Assembly (NCBI GenBank): GCA_023230485.1
Contig: JALNXG010000003.1
Coordinates: 37,443 to 101,442, forward strand
DNA length: 64,000 bases
DNA from: Melioribacteraceae bacterium
GTDB lineage: Bacteria; Bacteroidota; Ignavibacteria; Ignavibacteriales; Melioribacteraceae
Reading direction: 5' to 3'
The notes under the pieces are model-generated. The model had not been told where the DNA came from and did not search any database. It saw nothing but the letters and a program-made list of their open reading frames with translations. How positions within the stretch are numbered: position 1 is the first letter of the stretch; each line of letters starts with the position of its first letter. The translations under genes were made by a program, and so were the position numbers. Shown piece by piece: positions 9,281 to 16,829 of this stretch.

Positions 9281-10798
9281 ATGCCGATAAAAAATTTGGA
9301 TTCATTTCAAAAGAAAATTACTGTCCGCCCATTAAGAATAGCTGATTATGACGATTTAGTAGAGATACAGAATAAAAGCTTTCCGGGAATGCTACCATGG
9401 TCAAAGGAACAGATTGAAAGTCAATTAAAAATATTTCCAGACGGGCAAATTGTAGTGGAATATAAAAACAAAGTGATTGCCTCTTCATCAAGTTTAGTAA
9501 TAGATATAGATATTTATAGTGAACGCCACAGTTGGTATGATATAAGCAGTCAGGGTTATATTAAAAATCATAATCCTGAGGGAGATACTTTATATGGAAT
9601 CGAGATTCAAGTCCACCCATCATATAGAGGGATGAAATTAGCTAGGCGATTATATGATGCTCGCAAAGAATTGGCACGCACACATAATTTAATGCGCATT
9701 GTTGTCGGCGGAAGAATGCCTGAATTTATAAAGTACAAAGATAAATTAACAATAGAAGAATTTGTGGATAAAGTTTCTCGGAAAGTGATATACGATCCGG
9801 TATTAACCACACAATTATCAAATGGCTTCGTGTTAAAAAGGATTATACCGGAGTATCTCAAGAGCGATAAAGAATCGGCAGGTTTTGCTACCTTATTGGA
9901 ATGGACTAATATTAATTATACTCCGCACCAACATAAAAAGAACACTTATTCCAGACCGGTTAGAATAACTGTTATTCAATATGGGATGAGAAAAATAGAT
10001 AGCTTTGAGGAATTTGCGACACAATGTGAATATTTTGTGGATGTAGCATCGGGATATAAGAGTGATTTTATATTATTCCCGGAATTACTTACAACTCAAT
10101 TACTCTCATTTCTTGAGACCAAGCGTCCCGGATTAGCCGCACGAGAACTTTCTCAATACACCGGTCAATATTTAGAGATGTTTACCAAATTAGCAGTTAA
10201 ATATAATATAAATATCATCGGCGGTTCTCATTTTATTAATGAAGATGACCATTTGTATAATGTTTCTTTCCTATTCAAACGAAATGGTGAAATAGGGAAA
10301 CAATACAAGCTACATATAACACCAAACGAAAAAAAATGGTGGGGCGTGGAAGCGGGGAATACTTTAGAAGTATTTGATACTGATTGCGGTAAAATTGCAA
10401 TTAATATCTGCTATGATGTAGAATTTCCTGAACTTGGTAGAATGGCAGCGGAGAAAGGTGCTCAAATAATTTTTGTCCCGTTCTGCACAGATGAGAGAAA
10501 AGGTTATTTGCGAGTAAGATATTGTGCACAGGCACGATGCATCGAAAATCAAGTTTTCGTTGCCATGGCTGGTACGGTAGGTAATCTTCCCGAAGTAGAA
10601 AATATGGATATTCAGTATGCTCAATCAGCAATCTTAACGCCATCAGATTTTTTCTTTGCACGCGATGGAATTGCGGCTGAATGTATGCCAAATATTGAAA
10701 CTGTTGTGGTTCACGATGTCGATCTTGAAGTTTTGAAGCAAAGTAGATTGGTGGGCACAACACTTAATTGGAAAGACAGAAGAACTGATTTGTATTAG
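9281..10798 (+). CDS. GNAT acetyltransferase - nitrilase (carbon-nitrogen hydrolase) fusion
   Basis: A 505-residue two-domain cytoplasmic enzyme. Residues 12 to about 200 are a GNAT fold with an acetyl-CoA loop HPSYRGMKLA (about 112-121). Residues 225-505 are a nitrilase-superfamily amidase with the triad Glu268 (FPELL), Lys343 (QYKLH) and Cys377 (NICYDVEFPE). Both halves look complete. This fusion is a known architecture whose substrate is not firmly assigned; an amide released by the hydrolase could be acetylated, or the reverse. A good ribosome site (AAAGGAG) precedes the ATG. It is last in the MscS/permease run, which hints at amino-acid amide or osmolyte metabolism. Confidence 0.92.
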   Translation: MPIKNLDSFQKKITVRPLRIADYDDLVEIQNKSFPGMLPWSKEQIESQLKIFPDGQIVVEYKNKVIASSSSLVIDIDIYSERHSWYDISSQGYIKNHNPEGDTLYGIEIQVHPSYRGMKLARRLYDARKELARTHNLMRIVVGGRMPEFIKYKDKLTIEEFVDKVSRKVIYDPVLTTQLSNGFVLKRIIPEYLKSDKESAGFATLLEWTNINYTPHQHKKNTYSRPVRITVIQYGMRKIDSFEEFATQCEYFVDVASGYKSDFILFPELLTTQLLSFLETKRPGLAARELSQYTGQYLEMFTKLAVKYNINIIGGSHFINEDDHLYNVSFLFKRNGEIGKQYKLHITPNEKKWWGVEAGNTLEVFDTDCGKIAINICYDVEFPELGRMAAEKGAQIIFVPFCTDERKGYLRVRYCAQARCIENQVFVAMAGTVGNLPEVENMDIQYAQSAILTPSDFFFARDGIAAECMPNIETVVVHDVDLEVLKQSRLVGTTLNWKDRRTDLY

Positions 10799-10838
10799 AA
10801 ATTACCTCTATAGATTTCTCTTATTTTATGGTTTCTTT

Positions 10839-10858
10839 AAGTGCTACTGGCACTTTTA
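10839..10858 (+). terminator. Weak hairpin terminator after the GNAT-nitrilase gene
   Basis: AAGTGC (10839-10844) pairs with GCACTT (10850-10855) across a 5-nt loop and is followed by a short T-rich stretch, 40 bp after the stop of the plus-strand operon. The stem is short, so this is tentative. Confidence 0.45.
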
Positions 10859-10977
10859 TAACTTTCATTGCATACTTTTTAATGTAAGTTTAATCATTAT
10901 TATATAATTTTCTCCATTTCTATTTTTAATACTTGAGAGCATATTTAATCAAAACAATATTTATCTCCACGATATAC

Positions 10978-11008
10978 ATAAAAGGGCTGAATTTTGGAAT
11001 TCAGCCCT
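10978..11008 (-). terminator. Strong terminator after the beta-propeller gene
   Basis: A perfect 11-bp stem (AGGGCTGAATT at 10983-10993 with AATTCAGCCCT at 10998-11008) and a 4-nt loop are followed on the minus strand by TTTTAT. It sits 22 bp past the stop of the minus-strand gene. Confidence 0.88.
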
Positions 11009-11030
11009 CGATAAGTGCTAAAAGAATTTT

Positions 11031-13187
11031 CTATTTCAGCATAATCATCTTTTTGGTTGCGGTGTATTCATCAGTTTGTAATCGGTAGAAATATATACCT
11101 GAAGATAAAGGAAGTGAGATATTTTCGGTGTATTCCCCTGCCTGTTTTAATTCATTAACGATTGAGGCGATCTCTTTACCAAGTAGATCATAAATTTTTA
11201 GACTAATAAAACTGCTTTTTGGAATTTGATATGTAATTGATGTCGTTGGATTAAATGGATTAGGATAATTCTGCGAGAGTCCATAATCGATTGGTAATGC
11301 ATCTATTTCATCTTTAATATCTAATAGATTAGAATCGTGGAAAGAAAGTCCGGCATAAGAACCGACCCAAAAATTACCTTTAGAATCAATAAATAATGAG
11401 CGGCAGATATTAGTACCAATCCCTGAATTAGATGTATTTAAATATTGCCAATTAGTGCCGTCATATTTTGCTAATCCATCCTGTGAAACAAACCATAAAT
11501 TATCTTTACTATCGGAATAGATTTCACGTAAATAGTTAGTATTCAGTCCTGAATTTTCTTTTGTTAAAGTGCTCCAAGAACCGTCGTTCTTATATATGTA
11601 TGCCCCGTAATTTCGATCACTTATCCAAACATTATTCTCCTTATCAATTTCGATATTTGACGTGGATAGAAATGTAGAAAGTAAAGGTGAATTTGATGAA
11701 GTAAAGTTTGTAACTGTACCGTTCTCAATTATAGATACTCCTTTAGTAAAAGTGGCAATTACCACATTATTTTTATCAACAGCTATATTATAAAGAGACG
11801 AATTTAATATTCCAGAATTTGAGGCAGTATATTCAGTCCAAGAAGAACCATCATACTTGAGAATGCTATTTGTAGATCCGCACCAAATATTATTTTCTGA
11901 ATCGATATCCAAATCGTAAAGGTGAATATTTGGCATTCCGGAATTAATATCATTTAATAATTCCCAATTATTTCCATCATATTTCAGAAGTCCGAAATTA
12001 CAAGCTCCCCATAAAATACCTTGGCTATCAAGTTTAATTTTATTTATTATTAAAAATGGGTCGAAATTAGATGAATGCCATACTGTCCAAACACCATTAC
12101 TAACTGTGGTAATTCCCCTACCGGTATTTATAATAATATCACCAATGGAAGATTCAACTATTTGTTGATAATAAAAACCATCTAAAGCCGGTTGATTCCA
12201 AATATCGATATGTTTCCAACCTATTGCCGGACTATATTTATCAATACCTTTTATTGTAGAGATATAATTAATATTATTTTTGCCGATAAGTAGCGAATAA
12301 GTCTCATTATCCGAAAGCCCAGAATAGTCTTTAGTAACATTACTCCAAGAAGTATTATCATAATAAAAATACCCATTGGAAGAAGTGAACCATTTATTAT
12401 CATAATCATCAATATAAATATTTTGAACATAGGTGAAATTCATGCCGGTATTAGATCCATCGTAGATAACTGCATTTATGCCATCATATTTTATAATACT
12501 GCTTTTGTAAGTACCTCCAATCCAGAGATTATTTTGATTATCGGTCGCAATACATTTAAGACCAATATTGAAAGGCAGAAACGATTTACCCGGTTCAAAA
12601 ACAGTCCAAGTGCTCCCTTCAAGTTTTGCGAGATGACCGCCATAAGAGAGAGCAAGCCATATAACTCCATTATTTGATATAGCTATTTTAATTATAGTAT
12701 CATATCCTTTTCCCCATGAATTTACTTTGTTATATGTAACCCAATTAGTACCATCAAATTTATTTAATCCATTCGCCGTACCAATCCATAGATTTCCTGT
12801 AGCATCTTCTTTAATATCATAGATATAATTTTCAACCAATCCGGAATTATTGCTATTAAAGAGGGTCCAATTAGTGCCATCGAACTTAGCAAGACCCGAA
12901 GCTGTGCCAATCCACTTAATTCCATTTCTATCAACAAGTATAACATTAATCATATTATCGGGGAGTAATGAATTGTTTCTCGTATAAGAAGTTACTTCAT
13001 CGGTGAGCTTATCAATTTTAGAAAGTCCTGCTCCTCCTACCCAAACGTATTGATTGTCTTCTGCAATAGCATACGAATTACCATTACCGATATAATGCTG
13101 CCAATCTGAATTTTCCTGTTGAAGTGCATGGATGTAAATAGGGATAAAAATAAAAAATGATATAAATAGTAAAACTACCTTTTTCAT
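11031..13187 (-). CDS. T9SS-exported two-component-regulator-type beta-propeller protein
   Basis: A 718-residue secreted protein. It has a signal peptide at residues 1-22. The body is about ten repeats of a propeller motif (NLWIGTANGLNKFDGTNW and similar, each followed by a SNNSGL-like linker), as in Reg_prop sensor propellers. The C-terminal 80 residues are a type A T9SS sorting domain (QNYPNPFNPTT ... KKMIMLK). Unlike hybrid sensors it has no membrane helix or kinase, so it is a surface or released propeller, possibly ligand-binding or adhesive. A near-consensus sigma-54 promoter lies 45-60 bp upstream of the start and the next upstream gene is a sigma-54 activator, so co-regulation is plausible but unproven. 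Confidence 0.88.
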   Translation of the reverse strand: MKKVVLLFISFFIFIPIYIHALQQENSDWQHYIGNGNSYAIAEDNQYVWVGGAGLSKIDKLTDEVTSYTRNNSLLPDNMINVILVDRNGIKWIGTASGLAKFDGTNWTLFNSNNSGLVENYIYDIKEDATGNLWIGTANGLNKFDGTNWVTYNKVNSWGKGYDTIIKIAISNNGVIWLALSYGGHLAKLEGSTWTVFEPGKSFLPFNIGLKCIATDNQNNLWIGGTYKSSIIKYDGINAVIYDGSNTGMNFTYVQNIYIDDYDNKWFTSSNGYFYYDNTSWSNVTKDYSGLSDNETYSLLIGKNNINYISTIKGIDKYSPAIGWKHIDIWNQPALDGFYYQQIVESSIGDIIINTGRGITTVSNGVWTVWHSSNFDPFLIINKIKLDSQGILWGACNFGLLKYDGNNWELLNDINSGMPNIHLYDLDIDSENNIWCGSTNSILKYDGSSWTEYTASNSGILNSSLYNIAVDKNNVVIATFTKGVSIIENGTVTNFTSSNSPLLSTFLSTSNIEIDKENNVWISDRNYGAYIYKNDGSWSTLTKENSGLNTNYLREIYSDSKDNLWFVSQDGLAKYDGTNWQYLNTSNSGIGTNICRSLFIDSKGNFWVGSYAGLSFHDSNLLDIKDEIDALPIDYGLSQNYPNPFNPTTSITYQIPKSSFISLKIYDLLGKEIASIVNELKQAGEYTENISLPLSSGIYFYRLQTDEYTATKKMIMLK

Positions 13188-13231
13188 ACTGCCTCCAAAA
13201 GTATTTATTGAAATTTGTCTAAATATATTTA

Positions 13232-13247
13232 ATCAATAAAAGTGCCA
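13232..13247 (-). promoter_or_regulatory. Candidate sigma-54 promoter of the propeller gene
   Basis: On the minus strand the 16-mer TGGCACTTTTATTGAT has a perfect -24 element (TGGCAC) and TTGA in place of TTGC at -12, with the correct 10-bp GG-to-G spacing. It would give a 5' leader of about 34 nt. The missing C at -12 weakens the call. Confidence 0.4.
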
Positions 13248-13296
13248 AGCTAGAATGTTGGATTAGGTCTTTATTTGCAAGGAGATAGAAATGATA

Positions 13297-13335
13297 TGTA
13301 AACTTTAGTTGTACCAGATACAACTAAAGTTTACA
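13297..13335. repeat. 17-bp perfect inverted repeat (terminator or operator)
   Basis: Arms at 13297-13313 and 13319-13335 (TGTAAACTTTAGTTGTA and its exact complement) are separated by 5 nt. A run of seven T lies on the plus-strand side (13337-13343), yet no plus-strand gene ends here. On the minus strand the hairpin follows the sigma-54 activator stop by 27 bp and is trailed by the weaker TATCATTT. It may terminate the activator transcript or serve as a protein-binding palindrome. Confidence 0.8.
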
Positions 13336-13361
13336 CTTTTTTTGAAGTCACTGGGGAATTA

Positions 13362-15089
13362 TTAGTTAATACTATACTTTTTCATTTTGCGCCAGAGAGT
13401 GGAAGGATCAATATTTAGTTCTTTTGCCGTCGCACTTCGATTGTTATTATTTTTCTGCAAAATTGAAATAATCAATTGCTTTTCGGCATCTTTAAAGCCG
13501 AGTGGTGAATTTGTATTGTGAGAAAGTTTATTATGATTGCCCTCCCTTAACCTTTTCGGGAGACATTCCGTTTGAATAATTTCATTATTACAAATAACGA
13601 AGCAATGCTCTATCACATTTTCTAATTCACGAATATTTCCTTCCCATTCTTGTTCCAGCAAGATATCATAAGCGGAGGAAGAAAACTGTTTAATATTTTT
13701 CCCGAATTTTTCATTGAATTTTTTAATAAAGTGATTTATTAAAAGCGGGAAATCATCCATTCGCTCCCTCAAAGGTGGCAGATGAATATTAACAACATTA
13801 ATGCGATAGAATAGATCGGCACGAAATCGTCCTTCGGCAATTTCATCAGATAAGATTTTATTCGTTGCAGCAATAATTCTTACATCCATCTTAATCGATT
13901 TATTGCCCCCGACACGTTCAAATTCGCGAGTTTCTAAAACGCGAAGTAATTTAGTCTGTATGGAAATTGAAAGATCACCAATTTCATCTAAAAAAATTGT
14001 ACCACCTTGCGCAAGTTCGAACCTGCCCAGTTTACTTTTTACTGCACCTGTAAATGCACCCTTTTCATGACCAAAAAGTTCGCTTTCGATAAGAGATTCA
14101 ACAAATGCACTGCAATTAACGGCAATAAAAGGAGCTTTCTTGCGAGGACTATTAAGATGAATGGCACGAGCCGCCAATTCTTTTCCTGTGCCACTTTCGC
14201 CTGTAATCAGAACTGAACTATCTGTTTGGGAAACACTTTCCAGTAGACTATATATACTTCGGATTTCTTTATTCCCACCGATAATATTTTCGTACTTATA
14301 AAATTCATTTAGATGTGAAGAGAGATTTTTGATTTCTGAAATATCGATAAAAGTTTCTACTGCACCGATATTTTCATTTTTATTATTAAGCAAAATGGAA
14401 GAATTAACACGGATCGGAATTCTTTTTCCACTCTTATGGAGAATTTCTAATTCATTTCCAATCATCGGTTTGCCGTTATTAAGAGTATGCTCCATGTGGC
14501 AGCCGTTTTGGCATAAAGAAGACCCAAAAATATCCCAACATTTTTTGCCAATCGCATCCAATTTTTTAAAGCCTGTAATCTTTTCGGCGGAATTATTAAA
14601 GGAAGTTACATTCCAATCGTTATCGATTGTGAAAGTACCTTCTATATTACTATTAAAAATTGCATCAAGTTTATTTTTCTGATCTATTAGTTCATTGGTT
14701 CTTGTTTCGAGTTCTGCAGAAAGGGAAAGCATCTCATTAGTATCACGGAAAACCAAAACTACACTTAAAACTATTTCACCATTTGTGATAGGTGTAATAG
14801 AAGCGAGGACATTTTTAATGTTTCCTTTGTTATTTACTATCTTAGTGGAAATGTTCGTAAATACAAGATTTTTGGCTAAAGCATCTTTTATATAATTAAT
14901 TACTTCCTCATTTTGAGGGAAAATAAGCTGATAATCAAACCCTACTATATCATCTTCCTCAAAGCCCGTGATTCGAGATGCGGCTTCATTAAAAACTATA
15001 ATTTTCAGTTCTTTTCCTATAACTGCAATTCCATCAGGGATTACGATTGCTTCTCTATTTTTATTAATAATATTTTGAACTTCTTTCAT
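13362..15089 (-). CDS. Sigma-54-dependent activator with two PAS domains
   Basis: A 575-residue regulator. PAS 1 covers about residues 10-115. PAS 2 covers about 140-250 and contains a cysteine cluster C184, C193, C197 (KKCWDIFGSSLCQNGC) that could hold a metal or sense redox. An AAA+ sigma-54 interaction domain spans about 268-495 with Walker A GESGTGKE (297-304), the essential GAFTGA loop (344-349) and Walker B IFLDEIGD. A Fis-type helix-turn-helix lies at 533-572. There is no receiver domain, so sensing is through PAS. It is divergent from the NifX/MinD operon, whose promoter carries a -24/-12 element and palindromic sites. This mirrors the D. vulgaris ORP locus, where a sigma-54 regulator gene neighbours the ORP genes and controls them. 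Confidence 0.95.
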   Translation of the reverse strand: MKEVQNIINKNREAIVIPDGIAVIGKELKIIVFNEAASRITGFEEDDIVGFDYQLIFPQNEEVINYIKDALAKNLVFTNISTKIVNNKGNIKNVLASITPITNGEIVLSVVLVFRDTNEMLSLSAELETRTNELIDQKNKLDAIFNSNIEGTFTIDNDWNVTSFNNSAEKITGFKKLDAIGKKCWDIFGSSLCQNGCHMEHTLNNGKPMIGNELEILHKSGKRIPIRVNSSILLNNKNENIGAVETFIDISEIKNLSSHLNEFYKYENIIGGNKEIRSIYSLLESVSQTDSSVLITGESGTGKELAARAIHLNSPRKKAPFIAVNCSAFVESLIESELFGHEKGAFTGAVKSKLGRFELAQGGTIFLDEIGDLSISIQTKLLRVLETREFERVGGNKSIKMDVRIIAATNKILSDEIAEGRFRADLFYRINVVNIHLPPLRERMDDFPLLINHFIKKFNEKFGKNIKQFSSSAYDILLEQEWEGNIRELENVIEHCFVICNNEIIQTECLPKRLREGNHNKLSHNTNSPLGFKDAEKQLIISILQKNNNNRSATAKELNIDPSTLWRKMKKYSIN

Positions 15090-15109
15090 TTTTCACTCCA
15101 TAATTACTA

Positions 15110-15135
15110 TTGCAATTTAGCATTATTATTGCACA
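15110..15135. promoter_or_regulatory. Cluster of TTGC/GCA half-sites
   Basis: The stretch starts TTGCAATTTAGCAT and continues to ATTATTGCAC, giving several TGC/GCA half-sites resembling the palindrome at 15160-15173. It begins 20 bp upstream of the activator start codon and about 120-140 bp upstream of the predicted transcription start of the divergent operon. It could be a second enhancer or autoregulatory site. Confidence 0.4.
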
Positions 15136-15159
15136 AATAAAATGCCATAGCAATGCCCC

Positions 15160-15173
15160 TTGCAATAATGCAA
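15160..15173. promoter_or_regulatory. Candidate upstream activator site (TTGCA-N4-TGCAA)
   Basis: A perfect 5-4-5 palindrome, TTGCAATAATGCAA, lies about 62 bp upstream of the -24 element and about 87 bp upstream of the predicted start of transcription. That is the usual position for a sigma-54 enhancer. The adjacent divergent activator is the obvious candidate binder. Confidence 0.6.
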
Positions 15174-15227
15174 TTTTCTTCTTTATGCAAAGTTGTGATT
15201 TTCAACTAATATCGTCATTTTTTCTTT

Positions 15228-15243
15228 TGGAACGATTAATGCA
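15228..15243 (+). promoter_or_regulatory. Sigma-54 (-24/-12) promoter of the ORP-like operon
   Basis: TGGAACGATTAATGCA matches the TGGCACG-N4-TTGCA consensus at all but two defined positions, with the invariant GG and GC exactly 10 bp apart. The predicted start is near 15254, leaving a leader of about 25 nt before the ATG at 15279, which has AAGGAAAG as ribosome site. Confidence 0.82.
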
Positions 15244-15278
15244 ATAAATATGATAAACATTTTTAATAAAGGAAAGTT

Positions 15279-15716
15279 ATGAATAAGAGAATAGCAGTAG
15301 CAATTGAAGAAACAGAAAGTAAAGAGATAGTGGCTGATCATTTTGGTCATTGTTCTAAATTTGTGGTTTGCGAATTTGACGATCAAAAAAATATAGTTAA
15401 GACTGAAACATTTTTTAATCCATTAGCAGGCGGGCATCATGGCGCATGTCAATTACCGGGATATGTCCAGCAGTTCAATGTAAGCGCAATTATAGCGGGC
15501 GGAATGGGACAAAAAGCGATAACTAATTTTAATGAGTTCGGAATTGAAGTAATTACGGCTCCGGGATTAATTTATACTGATGCGATAGAACGTTTTATGG
15601 ATGGAAAACTTATGGGATATGATACCTGCAAGCATGAACATCATGGCGAAGGGCACGGTGACGGAAATGGCAGCGGGAGTGGGCAAGGTTTTGGACATGG
15701 ACATAATAATAATTAA
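15279..15716 (+). CDS. NifX/NifB-type (dinitrogenase Fe-Mo cofactor family) protein with His-rich tail
   Basis: A 145-residue protein of the NifX/NafY/orange-protein fold. Residues 1-115 have the conserved VADHFGHCSKF segment, the GGHHGACQLP loop and AIIAGGMGQKA. The last 29 residues are almost only Gly, His and Asn with six His, a likely metal-binding tail. The orange protein of Desulfovibrio in this family binds a Mo-Cu-S cluster; whether this one does is not known. No nif genes are in the window, so nitrogenase assembly is less likely. It is first gene of a sigma-54 operon, and the next gene starts directly after its stop codon. Confidence 0.9.
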   Translation: MNKRIAVAIEETESKEIVADHFGHCSKFVVCEFDDQKNIVKTETFFNPLAGGHHGACQLPGYVQQFNVSAIIAGGMGQKAITNFNEFGIEVITAPGLIYTDAIERFMDGKLMGYDTCKHEHHGEGHGDGNGSGSGQGFGHGHNNN

Positions 15717-16829
15717 ATGAATGACTTAAAAATATCCATAGCGTCAGGGAAAGGTGGAACGGGCAAAACAACCATTGCGGCAAGTCTTGCTTCCATTATA
15801 CCGAATAGCGTGTATATAGATTGTGATGTCGAAGAACCAAATGGTCATCTCCTCTTAAAGCCAAAAATTAATACAGAAGAATTTGTATCAAAGTTACTCC
15901 CAAAGATTGATCCCTTCAAGTGCACGGTCTGCGGTAATTGTGTAGAAGTATGCGAATTTAATGCATTAATAAATCTGAAATTTGAGATTACGTTAATCGA
16001 TGAGATGTGTCATGGATGCGGAGCGTGCGCTTATTTTTGTCCCGAAAAGGCTATCACAGAAATAGAGAAACCAATTGGCGTAATTAGAAGAGGAATTACC
16101 GAAGATAATATTTATTTTATCGATGGGTTGCTCAATATCGGAGAAGTAGCCGCAGCACCACTCATAAAAGCAGTGAAAAAGAAAATTCCTGAAGGTGGAA
16201 CTGCCCCTTATAATACAGCAATCGGCAAGGGAACATCTTCATACAAAAAGGGAATTATTGCAGTAAAGAACGAGTTTTATGATAGTCAAATCGATAATGA
16301 AACGACTTCTTACAAAAAGGAAATCCCCAAAGGGAGAGACGACTTTGATAAGAATGATTTTGATAATAAAATTTTTTCTGACAATAAATCGTTTCTGGAT
16401 AATGTTAAACCAGAGTCTTCATCTTCCGAATATTTCAAAACTTATATTATCGATTCACCTCCGGGTACATCATGCTCAATGGTGGAAGCAGTTATCGATT
16501 CCGATTATTGTGTATTAGTAACCGAGTCAACACCATTTGGCTTGAATGATCTTAAGCTCGCTATGGAAGTGCTAAAAACAATCCGAGTTCCATTTGGTGT
16601 AGTTATAAATAAATATGATGATTCATATAGAGAGATGGAAAAATATTTAGAAGAATCAAAAACTGACCTACTCCTTAAAATACCTTTCGACAGAAAATAT
16701 GCAGTTTCATATTCAAAAGGGATTTTACCTTTAGTTTTATATCCCGAATTGCGAACTGACTTTTTTGATTTATACGAAACGATAAAAAGGATGATCGGAT
16801 TGGAAATGGGAAAGGTGCAAAGTGTCTGA
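15717..16829 (+). CDS. MinD-superfamily P-loop ATPase with ferredoxin domain, large insertion
   Basis: A 370-residue ATPase of the Mrp/MinD type. The deviant Walker A is SGKGGTGKTT (10-19). It carries an inserted 2[4Fe-4S] ferredoxin with C69, C72, C75, C79 and C98, C101, C104, C108. The switch II motif is DSPPGTSC (246-253). Family members are usually about 280-295 residues. The excess is a low-complexity insertion of about 80 residues (about 157-236) between AAPLIKAVKKKI and the switch II strand, containing imperfect repeats (TSSYKKGI, TTSYKKEI). The paralogue downstream lacks it. Paired MinD-ferredoxin ATPases next to NifX-type proteins are typical of ORP loci; a role in cluster assembly or cell-division-linked complex formation is inferred. 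Confidence 0.93.
   Translation: MNDLKISIASGKGGTGKTTIAASLASIIPNSVYIDCDVEEPNGHLLLKPKINTEEFVSKLLPKIDPFKCTVCGNCVEVCEFNALINLKFEITLIDEMCHGCGACAYFCPEKAITEIEKPIGVIRRGITEDNIYFIDGLLNIGEVAAAPLIKAVKKKIPEGGTAPYNTAIGKGTSSYKKGIIAVKNEFYDSQIDNETTSYKKEIPKGRDDFDKNDFDNKIFSDNKSFLDNVKPESSSSEYFKTYIIDSPPGTSCSMVEAVIDSDYCVLVTESTPFGLNDLKLAMEVLKTIRVPFGVVINKYDDSYREMEKYLEESKTDLLLKIPFDRKYAVSYSKGILPLVLYPELRTDFFDLYETIKRMIGLEMGKVQSV

Noticed and set aside
10401..10763. 120-residue minus-strand open frame
   Set aside because: It lies wholly inside the nitrilase domain of the GNAT-nitrilase gene, which has an intact catalytic triad; the antisense product has no recognisable features.
14329..14682. 117-residue plus-strand open frame
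   Set aside because: It is antisense to the PAS/AAA region of the sigma-54 activator and has no ribosome site; a by-product of codon bias.
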